DNA from: Raphanus sativus
Lineage: Eukaryota; Streptophyta; Magnoliopsida; Brassicales; Brassicaceae
Direction: 5' to 3'
Length of the DNA: 64,000 bases
NCBI RefSeq assembly: GCF_000801105.2
Contig: NC_079519.1
Span: 15,019,828-15,083,827 of the forward strand
This document shows, piece by piece, positions 32,180 through 41,940 of this stretch. The notes beneath the pieces are model-generated. The model was not told the DNA's origin and searched no databases. It worked only from the letters and a program-made list of their open reading frames with translations. Each line of letters opens with the position of its first letter. Position 1 is the first letter of the stretch. The position numbers and the translations under genes were made by a program.

Positions 32180-34033
32180 ATGGCAGAATCAAGTGGGTCG
32201 GAGAGGAGAGCATACTCCTCGTCGTCCAGATCCAGCAGCCCGCCGTCACGCCATGATAAAGACGTGCAAGATCCTCTGACCCCAGCTCCCTTATCGTTCA
32301 TTTCCTCGGGATATCCGCAGGTGGGTCCTGCATCATCGGCTAGAGAAGATGAGCTGCGCGATTGGCGAAAGAAGTATTTGCTCCTTTCTTCCGTTGTTCT
32401 CTGCATTCCCAGGTCGTCGGAGCGTGCCTATGGTGGTATGCCCGAGGAGTTCGCTATTTATGAAGCTTTCTTTGAATTTGGCTTCAGAGGTGACGTGCCG
32501 TCGTTGATGGCGAGTCTCTGCAACTATTTCCATCTCTCCATCTCAGCTTAATCCTCCGGCTTGGCGCATCCTTATAGCAATCCAAAATCTTGGTTACGGA
32601 GAGGGCCTGGCCTTGAGAGTTAGTGAGGTACTCTTTGCCTATCATCTAGCTCCGATTAATGGACATGAAGGGCGTTTTCATCTTCGTCCGCGATCTGGGC
32701 TTCCCATAGTCGAGGAGCTTCCCAAGACCGACCGTAAGGGATTGGCTTTTGGGAAGAAATGGCCAGAAAGATATGTCCTTATGACTCTCCCGGGATCTCA
32801 TTACCGATGAAATTTCGTGGGTAGGAGGTTTTAATAGATATTCTTTCTGTGAGTTCTGGTAAAAAAGCCTATCTGACTTACCTTCCTGTTATTTTCCAGA
32901 GGGAACTCATTCTGCTCCAGCGAAGGTGAGGGCAATGTCCTCCAAGCACGGAAGCTCCCCCTTGAGCGACGCCGAGTAACCCATCTTCTTAGTTTGGAGG
33001 TATTGCGTCGTAGCAAGCTATGGGGTAAGCTAACCCTTTTGCAACTTTATACGTATTTTCCTTCCCGTATAGTTGTTCACGGAATATTTCTCATTAGACG
33101 GCATAAAATAAGAAGGCCCAGATGATCCGATGATAGCCTTTAAAAAGGCCACAGATGCTATATCGGCGAGGAGGGATTCATCCAGTAGGAATGCTTCTGG
33201 CGATGGGACCACGACCGCCGGGAATAAACGTAAGATGATAAGGAGGAGTGACGATACCTCCCCGTCTCAAGGTGGCAGGCCTAGGGAAGGTGTAAGCACA
33301 CGATCACAACGGCCGTTGCTGACCGGATACTCGTCTGGAGGATTATTTTGTGTGTTGGCTGATTTGAATGCAAACATTTTCGCACGGATGCAGGCTCTTC
33401 CTCTGGACAAGGACCGCTCAGGGATTATTCAGCAGGCTCAAGGCGAACTTCTTCAGGTGAGTCGTAATTAAGATCTTATATTATGAATCTGCGGTTTATG
33501 AGGCTTGTTTTCTTACGCAGGTTCTCTCTCATTTGCATCACCTGAAGGACCGAATAGTGGAGGAAGATTCATCTATGAACCGAGACGAGATTTCAGAACT
33601 GTCCCGACAGTTATCTGAGGAGAAGAGTAGGCTTGTCGTGAAGGAATTGGAGCTGAGGGACCTTCAAGATAAGATCCGAGCCTTCGAGGGTTCAGTAGAA
33701 ACTGCTTCAGCCGAAGCGCTTCAATTGAGCCGAGAGAAACAAGAGTTGGAGGAGACTATCGTTGAACTTCGAGCACAGGCAGAGACTTCGAAAAACATGA
33801 TGACTATGGGCGTGAATTGTGCAAGGATTGTCGCCCGTTGGGAAGTAATGAGAGAGGGGTTCAAAGGGCAGGCCCACAAAAGGAGCTTAGCCAAGGAGCT
33901 TTCTCAGTTTAAAACGGTGTTTTTGGCTGAGGCGAAATTAAGGGTACCGAACCTCCCTCTTTCGAAGACGAGCCGGCTATTCCTTCATCTAGGCGTGGCA
34001 GGTCTTAGAGGATATTTGAACTCTTTCTTGTAA
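32180..34033 (+). pseudogene. Tat-B antisense ORF, most complete copy (unit 1)
   Basis: Reads opposite to gag-pol from beside the 3' LTR. The start MAESSGSERRAYSSSSRSS is followed by a serine-rich region. Then comes a globular part (EEFAIYEAFFEFGFRGDVPS, SEVLFAYHLAPINGHEGRF, ERYVLMTLPGSHY; 32440-32810) and a coiled coil (ISELSRQLSEEKSRLVVKEL; 33580-33800) ending VARWEVMREGF. Splice-like signals divide it into at least four exons: GGTAGG...CCAG (32821-32899), GGTAAG (33025) to TTAG near 33093, and CAG-GTGAGT...CGCAG (33457-33519). The same sites recur in the copy at 49521-50440. A shift near 32545 breaks exon 1. Plant retroelement proteins of this type have no known function. Confidence 0.65.
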
Positions 34034-35313
34034 TAATGGCCCTGCGTGGTCTGTCTTTTGCCGAGATAATGTTTTTCGTACTCTTTTCTCGATGCTCCTT
34101 AGGTTTCGATGGTTTTTTCGCTGAACAAAGACTTTTGATAGCATAATAATAATACTTATCGTTTTCGCCTTCTTCTGTTGTGTTCGTTTCTTGGATCCAC
34201 ACCTTTGTAATTCTCTGAAACTATCTCTTGATCGGAGCTGTTCATGAGGCCCTCGAGCACAAGTCTTTTTGGAAAGAACACAATCTTCTGAGCGGATTCT
34301 TAGAGTCTAGGCCTGGGATCCTATTGCTGCGTTGATAGCCTAGGGGCTCAGACCTCGTTGAGAAAACTTCGTATCTCCAGAACGCAAGGACGTCTAGCTA
34401 GACGCTTATATTTATAGGAAGGGTTGGACCCTTGGAAAGGCTGGAACCTTGTAAGGGCTGGACCCTTGTAAGGGCTGAACCCTTGGAAGGATATCAGAGT
34501 ATAGGATCTGGATCATGTTAGTTAACTGACTGAACCCTAAAATAATTAGAGAAGCGTTAGACCTTGTAATCCAGTATTAAAAAAACCTGATTTTTAGTTT
34601 TGGAATGAAAGATCCTTCCTTAGAACCCTAGAGTTCTAGCTTGGTTTGAACCATGGGATTCTTGAGCCATAGAAGCGGGAAGTTCTTAAGACCTTGAACC
34701 CTGAGGTTCCTTACCTAGGCTCGAAGGCCATTTTATTGAACCCGAAGGTTTGCTCATTGAACCCTGAGGTTTCTGAGTGTTGAGGTTTAATTTTTATGTC
34801 CTAGGACCGTGATTAAACCCGATGGATACCTCGAACCCGGAGGTTGATGCCTTTGAACTCTGAGGTCCTTGGCAAATCCGAAGGTTGGTATTTGGATTCA
34901 AAGATCCTTGAACCCTGAGGTTCTTATTAGATCCGAAGATCAGTTAGACCCGAAAGTCCTTGATCAACCCTTAGGTGATCTTGAATCTGGAGATTCCTTA
35001 CAGGCCTGGAGGCTGTGTTGAACCCGGGGGTTCTTTATAGACCCTGAGGCTGTGTTGAACCCGGAGGTTTTTTATAGACCCTGAGGCCATACTAAACCCG
35101 GAGGTTTTTATAGACCCTGAGGCCGTACTGAACCCGGAGGTTCTTCATAGACACTGAGGCCGTATGCATTATGGGAGGTTTTGTGATCGTATTCTGCTCC
35201 CCATGGGGGATCCACTACCGATCAAGTTATTGAGAAACCACACTCTGCCACCCGGAGGTATAGGCCACTCTCATGAATCTCAATGCTGCACTCTACCTTT
35301 TTGCAGAAAAGGT
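34034..35313 (-). repeat. Tat-B hinge with hairpin array, unit 1
   Basis: Noncoding. The array lies at about 34590-35180 (GAACCCTGAGGTTC, GAATCTGGAGATTC, GAACCCGGGGGTTC and so on). The hinge block follows to TTTGCAGAAAAGG, where the next LTR starts. Apart from that junction it is collinear with 5640-6680 of B3. Confidence 0.75.
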
Positions 35314-35706
35314 TGTTATGGTATTTTTGTGTAGGGTCGTTTGAGTACTATGGAACACTAGAAGATTTGTATGAAAGCAAGAGAATTCGACTAGAAGATA
35401 TGTTTATTGACTTATTGATCGGGACTACAACGTTTTGGTGGTGTATGAACCTTAGTTCTAGCCGCCTAACCCTAATCTCCTAGTCTAGAAAAGTCGATCC
35501 CTTGTTCTAGGGTTTGGGCTCCCCTTTTATAGATGGAGATGTTGGCTCCAAGTAATGGAACTCTTCCATGGCGGGGGTCGATCCAATCAAGGGGGTCAGA
35601 CCTATGGCAGGGGTTGGTCCCTGGTTTCTTCTTGAGCAAGGGTCCGGAAGTCGAGGACCTATCCGGAAGCTGGAGAAAACTTATGTCTGGATATTTTTCC
35701 CCAACA
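35314..35706 (-). mobile_element. Tat-B LTR, unit 2
   Basis: 393 bp with the shared internal deletion. It is joined on the left to hinge sequence at TGCAGAAAAGG rather than to a primer site, and on the right to the inverted polypurine tract and antisense ORF 5' end. Confidence 0.85.
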
Positions 35707-36086
35707 GTTTGCCCCTTATTCCTTGATTTGCTCGTGGAGATCAAGGGATAACGTGTGTTCTTGGACCTTGGTAGTTTTCCCTTAGGACGAAGTCCTCCTT
35801 GGGTACCTTGTCTTCTTGCGTTGAATTAGCCCAGGACCCTTGCTGGTGACTGAAATAATGATTTTATGAGGCCTTGAACTTTTCGGCCCAAATGTCAAAA
35901 GGTTTTCCGGATTATCCGTGGTCACTCCAATCTTTCTCTCGGATCTACTTTCCTTTGGGAAATTGCGTCAATACTCCGAGAGATCTGGAGAGCGGGGCTC
36001 TTTGAATATCCCAAGCCCAGTCTTGGAAGTTCTGAGATCCCGGATCGGCAAATTTTCCGAGAAGACACTCAACGGCTCTTTATATA

Positions 36087-36137
<51 letters not shown>

Positions 36138-36597
36138 TCTCGTCTTCGCGTTGTCGTAGCGTCTTCCTATCCTTATCTTCGGATTTTGCTACTTCACGTA
36201 TTAATCCCTGCAGTTCTCTGATGGCGGAAATAAGGGAATAGTAGAGGAGAGCAGGTTCCTTGTCGTCCAGATCCAGCAGCCCACCGTCACGCCATGGTAA
36301 AGACGTGCAAGATCCTCTGACCCCAGCTCCCTTATCGTTTCTTTCTACGGGATCTCCGCAGGTGGGTCCCGCATCAACGGTTAGAGAAGACGAGCTGTGC
36401 GATTGGCAAAAGAAGTATATGCTTCCTCCTTTCGTTGTCCTTCGCATTCCCAGATCATCGGAGCGTGCTTCCGGTGGTATGCCCGAGGAGATCGCTATTT
36501 AGGAAGCTTTCTTTGAATATTTCTTCAGGGGTGACGTGTCGTCGTTGATAGTGAGTCTCTGCAAATATTTCCATATCTCTCCATCTCAACTTAACCC
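35707..36597 (+). pseudogene. Truncated antisense ORF, unit 2
   Basis: Promoter region, an expanded TA tract, then MAEIRE-stop at 36222 (TAG after six codons). The later frame keeps SSRSSSPPSRHGKDVQDPLT and MPEEIAI, followed by a stop. The ORF ends at about 36597, where CTTAACCCT is fused to the hairpin array (GAGGTTC). The intact reading CTTAACCCTCCGGC is at 39656. The deletion joint uses the shared AACCCT. Confidence 0.7.
36080..36137. repeat. TA microsatellite at antisense ORF promoter
   Basis: Almost pure TA for about 58 bp. The same position has a short TATATATA in unit 3 (37768-37780) and about 24 bp in unit 4 (39177-39202). It lies about 90 bp before the antisense ATG, where a TATA box would be. 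Confidence 0.9.
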
Positions 36598-36996
36598 TGA
36601 GGTTCTTATTAGATCCGAAGATCAGTTAGACCCGAAAGTCCTTGATCAACCCTTAGGTGATCTTGAATCTGGAGATTCCTTACAGACCTGGAGGCTGTGT
36701 TGAACCCGGGGGTTCTTTATAGACCCTGAGGCCGTGTTGAACCCGGAGGTTCTTTTATAGACCCTGAGGCCGTACTGAACCCGGAGGTTTTTATAGACCC
36801 TGAGGCCGTACTGAACCCGGAGGTTCTTCATAGACACTGAGGCCATATGCATTATGGGAGGTTTTGTGATCGTTTTCTGCTCCCCATGGGGGATCCACTA
36901 CCGATCAAGTTATTGAGAAACCACACTCTGCCACCCGGAGGTATAGGCCACTCTCATGAATCTCAATGCTGCACTCTACCTTTCTGCAGAAAAGGT
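36598..36996 (-). repeat. Hairpin array and hinge, unit 2
   Basis: Shortened hinge: array (36598-36850) then GGAGGTATAGGCC...TTTCTGCAGAAAAGG. The repeated-motif ORF on the minus strand (LRVYKNLRVQYG) is a translation of the array, not a gene. Confidence 0.75.
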
Positions 36997-37389
36997 TGTT
37001 ATGGTATTTTTGTGTAGGGTCGTTTGAGTACTACGGAACACTAGAAAATTTGTATGAAAGCAAGAGAATTCGACTAGAAGATATGTTTATTGACTTATTG
37101 ATCGGGACTACAAAGTTTTGGTGGTGTATGAACCTTAGTTCTAGCCGCCTAACCCTAATCTCCTAGTCTAGAAAAGTCGATCCCTTGTTCTAGGGTTTGG
37201 GCTCCCCTTTTATAGATGTAGATGTTGGCTCCAAGTAATGGAACTCTTCCATGGTGGGGGTCGATCCAATCAAGGGGGTCAGACCTATGGCAGGGGTTGG
37301 TCCCTGGTTTCTTCTTGAGCAAGGGTCCGGAAGTCGAGGACCTATCCGGAAGCTGGAGAAAACTTATGTCTGGATATTTTTCCCCAACA
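36997..37389 (-). mobile_element. Tat-B LTR, unit 3
   Basis: 393 bp, nearly identical to the unit 2 LTR and with the same left junction AGAAAAGG-TGTTATGG. Confidence 0.85.
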
Positions 37390-37997
37390 GTTTGCCCCTT
37401 ATTCCTTGATTTGCTCGTGGAGATCAAGGGATAACGTGTGTTCTTGGACCTTGGTAGTTTTCCCTTAGGACGAAGTCCTCCTTGGGTACCTTGTCTTCTT
37501 GCGTTGAATTAGCCCGGGACCCTTGCTGGTGACTGAAGTAATGATTTTATGAGGCCTTGAACTTTTCGGCCCAAATGTCAAGAGGTTTTCCGGATTATCC
37601 GTGGTCGCTCCAATCTTTCTCTCGGATCTACTTTCCTTTGGGAAATTGCGTCATTACTCCGAGAGATCTGGAGAGCGAGGCTCTTTGAATTTGAATATCC
37701 CAAGCCCAGTCTTGGAAGTTCCGAGATCCCGGATCGGCGAATTTTCCGAGAAGACACTCAACGGCTCTTTATATATATATTCTCGTCTTCGCGTTGTCGT
37801 AGCGTCTTCCTATCCTTATCTTCGGATTTTGCTACTTCACGTATTAATCCCTGCAGTTCTCTGATCATCGGAGCGTGCTTCCGGTGGTATGCCCGAGGAG
37901 ATCGCTATTTATGAAGCTTTCTTTGAATATATCTTCAGGGGTGACGTGTCGTCGTTGATAGTGAGTCTCTGCAAATATTTCCATATCTCTCCATCTC
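37390..37997 (+). pseudogene. Truncated antisense ORF, unit 3
   Basis: As in unit 2 but with a further deletion of about 275 bp: CTCTGAT is joined to CATCGGAGCG, removing the start codon and serine-rich part. MPEEIAIYEAFFEY is still open. It ends at the same CTTAACCCT-GAGG fusion as unit 2, showing the two units derive from one deleted copy. Confidence 0.7.
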
Positions 37998-38404
37998 AAC
38001 TTAACCCTGAGGTTCTTATTAGATCCAAAGATCAGTTAGACCCGAAAGTCCTTGATCAACCCTTAGGTGATCTTGAATCTGGAGATTCCTTACAGACCTG
38101 GAGGCTGTGTTGAACCCGGGGTTCTTTATAGACCCTGAGGCCGTGTTGAACCCGGAGGTTCTTTTATAGACCCTGAGGCCATACTGAACCCGGAGGTTTT
38201 TATAGACCCTGAGGCCGTACTGAACCCGGAGGTTCTTCATAGACACTGAGGCCGTATGCATTATGGGAGGTTTTGTGATCGTATTCTGCTCCCCATGGGG
38301 GATCCACTACCGATCAAGTTATTGAGAAACCACACTCTGCCACCGGAGGTATAGGCCACTCTCATGAATCTCAATGTTTTACTCTACCTTTCTGCAGAAA
38401 AGGT
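37998..38404 (-). repeat. Hairpin array and hinge, unit 3
   Basis: Same composition as 36598-36996, ending TTTCTGCAGAAAAGG before the next LTR. No gene. Confidence 0.75.
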
Positions 38405-38797
38405 TGTTATGGTATTTTTGTGTACGGTCGTTTGAGTACTACGGAACACTAGAAGATTTGTATGAAAGCAAGAGAATTCGACTAGAAGATATGTTTATTG
38501 ACTTATTGATCGGGACTACAACGTTTTGGTGGTGTATGAACCTTAGTTCTAGCCGCCTAACCCTAATCTCCTAGTCTAGAAAAGTCGATCCCTTGTTCTA
38601 GGGTTTGGGCTACCCTTTTATAGATGTAGATGTTGGCTCCAAGTAATGGAACTCTTCCATGGCAGGGGTCGATCCAATCAAGGGGGTCAGACCTATGGCA
38701 GGGGTTGGTCCCTGGTTTCTTCTTGAGCAAGGGTCCGGAAGTCGAGGACCTATCCGGAAGCTGGAGAAAACTTATGGCTGGATATTTTTCCCCAACA
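38405..38797 (-). mobile_element. Tat-B LTR, unit 4
   Basis: 393 bp with the family deletion; last LTR of the tandem array. To its right the antisense ORF is not deleted but is split by insertion of B1. Confidence 0.85.
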
Positions 38798-39683
38798 GTT
38801 TGCCTCTTATTCCTTGATTTGCTCGTGGAGATCAAGGGATAACGTGTGTTCTTGGACCTTGGTAGTTTTCCCTTAGGACGAAGTCCTCCTTGGGTACCTT
38901 GTCTTCTTGCGTTGAATTAGCCCGAGACCCTTGCTGGTGACTGAAGTAATGATTTTATGAGGCCTTGAACTTTTCGGCCCAAATGTCAAGAGGTTTTCCG
39001 GATTATCCGTGGTCGCTCCAATCTTTCTCTCGGATCTAGTTTCCTTTGGGAAATTGCGTCATTACTCCGAGAGATCTGGAGAGCGGGGCTCTTTGAATTT
39101 GAATATCCCAAGCCCAGTCTTGGAAGTTCCGAGATCCCGGATTGGCGAATTTTCCGAGAAGACACTCAACGGCTATTTATATATATATATATATATATAT
39201 ATTCTCGTCTTCGCGTTGTCGTAGCGTCTTCCTATCCTTATCTTCGGATTTTGCTACTTCACGTATTAATCCCTGCAGTTCTCTGATGGCGGAAATAAGC
39301 GAATCGTAGAGGAGAGCAGGTTCCTCGCCGTCCAGATCCAGCAGCCCACCGTCACGCCATGGTAAAGACGTGCAAGATCCTCTGACCCCAGCTCCCTTAT
39401 CGTTTCTTTCTACGGGATCTCCGCAGGTGGGTCCCGCATCAACGGTTAGAGAAGACGAGCTGTGCGATTGGCAAAAGAAGTATATGCTTCCTCCTTTCGT
39501 TGTCCTTTGCATTCCCAGATCATCGGAGCGTGCTTCCGGTGGTATGCCCGAGGAGATCGCTATTTATGAAGCTTTCTTTGAATATGTCTTCAGGGGTGAC
39601 GTGTCGTCGTTGATAGTGAGTCTCTGCAAATATTTCCATATCTCTCCATCTCAACTTAACCCTCCGGCCTGGCGCATCCTTAT
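38798..39683 (+). pseudogene. Antisense ORF, unit 4, left half
   Basis: Promoter region with TA tract, a start at 39285 broken by a stop after seven codons, then an open stretch (VQDPLTPAPLSFLSTGSPQV; MPEEIAIYEAFFEYVFRGDV). It runs to PPAWRIL at 39680, where B1 interrupts. The reading resumes at 49521. The uninterrupted unit 1 copy at 32551-32600 shows the empty site. Confidence 0.7.
39679..39683. repeat. Target site duplication of B1, left
   Basis: CTTAT before TGTTGGGG; the partner is at 49521-49525. The empty site in unit 1 reads GGCGCATCCTTATAGC near 32560-32577. Confidence 0.95.
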
Positions 39684-40116
39684 TGTTGGGGAAAAATATC
39701 CAGGCATAAGGTTTCTCCGGCTTCCGGATAGGCCCTCCACTTCCGGACCCTTGCCGAAGAAGAAACCAGGGACCGACCCCTGCCTTAGGTCCGACCCCCT
39801 GGATCGGACCGATCCTTGAAGCAAAATAGAAGTTTTCCGCCTAAGGAGAAACTTCCACTTTTCTGATTATGTAAGAGTTCTTTTACTTGAAGCCGACATC
39901 TACAACTATAAAAGGGGAGCCCAAACCCTAGAATAAGGGATCTACAATTTGAGACTTAGAGATTTGAGTTTAGGCGACTAGAACTAGGGCACCAATACAT
40001 TGTAGTCTCAAAGAATATACTCAATAACATCTCTTTGCTCTCGATTTACAACTCTCTCATAAAAACTCTCTAGTGTTCCGTAGTACTAAAACGATCCTAC
40101 ACAAAATACCCTAACA
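39684..40116 (+). mobile_element. 5' LTR of full-length Tat-B element B1
   Basis: TGTTGGGGAAAAATATCC...AATACCCTAACA, 433 bp, with TATAAAAGGGG at 39907. It differs from the 3' LTR by about 30 substitutions in roughly 430 positions (hand count), an old insertion. Confidence 0.95.
39907..39914 (+). promoter_or_regulatory. TATA box of B1 5' LTR
   Basis: ACTATAAAAGGGGAGC; conserved in all Tat-B LTRs (49304, 50666 and inverted in the array). Confidence 0.75.
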
Positions 40117-40138
40117 GTTTGGCGCTAGAAGGAGGGGA
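40117..40138 (+). promoter_or_regulatory. Primer binding site of B1
   Basis: GTTTGGCGCTAGAAGGAGGG right after the LTR end, the same sequence as in Tat-A elements. Confidence 0.8.
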
Positions 40139-40157
40139 GTGATCCAACTACGTGACG

Positions 40158-41940
40158 ATGGCACTAAAGGACGATACTAACCAAGTAGAGATGACCCTGA
40201 GGGAGATCGAGCTCCTCAACAAGCTCGAGTTTCTACCAAGTCAGGTTACCGATCTTCACAAAGCGTGGGAGACCACACCCGGAGGTCCTGAACTTCTCCT
40301 CGAAGTTCAAACCCTAAAAGACCAACTTGGAGAACACTCCAAGCAACTACAGCTGAGCGCCGAGAAGCTAGACGCCATAGAAGCAGAGAATCTTGTCCTC
40401 CGACAAGAGAAACATACCCTCGGTGAAACTAGGAACAAGCGAAAGCGGTTCCGAACTAGGATTCGACCCATGGCTTCGCTCAACACTCCAGGCGATGGTG
40501 AAGAAGCACCTCATCGACCCGTCTCCGCCCACAACGAACCCGAAGGCCGAGAAGTTGAAAACGATGGGACCTGAGTGCAAGTGGATAGCTATTCCGATAC
40601 GGAGGACGAAGAGTACTCACCCGATGATCCCGGGATCTCAGATCCGGCTCTAGCAGCCTTTTTAGAAAGGGTGGTCTCCGAAAGGTTTGGCACCATTCAA
40701 TCTATGGTAGAAAGGCTCCCAGGGTACCTCCTCCTATCCGAAGGAGTAATCAAGGGTCCTACTCCGACACATTTTTCGTGTAAGAGATTGCTTCGGTGGA
40801 GACGCTACTAAAGTTCTCTTTCCCGAGCATAAAGATGTATGAAGGTACTGGGGATCCTGACAATCATATCGCCTAGTACAAGCAACGCATGCTAGCAGTA
40901 GCAATCCCCCGGGATGCACGGGAAGCTACCATGTGCAAGGGATTTGGATAAACCTTGACTGGCCCTGCTCTCCAATGGTACATCAATATTCCTATCAAGT
41001 CCATCAAGTCCTTTGCAGCCCTTAGCGACAAGTTCGTGGAGCAATTTGCTAGTAGTCGCAACCTAGAGAAGAACTCAGACGACCTCTATGAAGTCCTCCA
41101 GCATAGGAATGAACCCTTCGTTCCTACAAAGCACGCTTCAACCAAGAGAAGGTGGTTATCCCTGAGTGCAACGCTGATACGGCTATCTCAGCCTTCAAGC
41201 GGAGTCTACTCCCGGAGGGAGATCTCTACAAGGAGCTGATCAAATATAAGTGCAGGACTATGGAGGACGTATTGTCTCGTGCTTGGGCTCAAGCAAGGTG
41301 GGAAGAAGATGTTGCTAGTAGGGCCAAAGCCTGTCCGAATTACGATCAGAAGTCCTCAAAGCCGACTAGGAATGACCGCGATGAGCCCCCTCATCCCAAG
41401 ACCGCGAGGGAGACCAGCAACCCAAGCAGAGGCAGGTACCAACATCGTCCTTTGCCTAGTTCCGAGGGGATGGTGTCCACTTGGCCCGATATCTCTCATC
41501 TTGCGATATTAAAACCAGAACTGATCGGTGACCTACGACAAATGGGTCCACAAGTTAAGTGGCCTCCTAAGATGAAGGCTGCAGAGGCTAATCGAAACCC
41601 CAAGCGGTGGTGCGAGTTCCATAGTGACCATGGTCACACCACGGAAGAGTGTATAGCCTTGAAGATGGAAGTCGCCGAGCTCCTCAAGAAAGGCTACTTA
41701 AGGGAGTTCCTCTCAGATAAGGCCGAGAATCTTCTAAATAAGGAAGGTCCCGGTCTCCCTACCAAAGCAGCTCCCGCATTGCCACCACAGCAAGATCGAG
41801 TGATCCACGTCATCACAGGGGGATCGGAGCAAAGCGGAATTAGCAGTGCCGCTGCCTACTCCTCGGAACAGATGAGATCAGTTTAACTGCGAGGGAGCCA
41901 GAGAAGGTCCTTGCTCCTCATCATGACGCCCTTGTCGTTT
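40158..41940 (+). pseudogene. gag: Tat-type gag (B1)
   Basis: ATG 40158 (MALKDDTNQ) follows the primer site by about 20 bases. Coiled-coil N-terminal part (LLEVQTLKDQLGEHSKQLQL), TGA at 40572-40574, then an acidic stretch (DTEDEEYSPDD). The gag domain follows (ALQWYINIPIKSIKSFAALS, near 40970-41030; LYKELIKYKCRTMEDVLSRA, near 41226-41285). A zinc knuckle of type CX2HX4HX4C (CEFHSDHGHTTEEC) is near 41612-41653. Frameshifts near 40722, 40890 and 41115 and the nonsense codon make it inactive. B4 carries a second copy without the 40572 stop. Confidence 0.85.

Noticed and set aside
36646..36852. LRVYKNLRVQYG repeat protein on the minus strand (also 38019-38261)
   Set aside because: Translation of the hinge hairpin array; unit length happens to keep frame locally and is broken in other copies.
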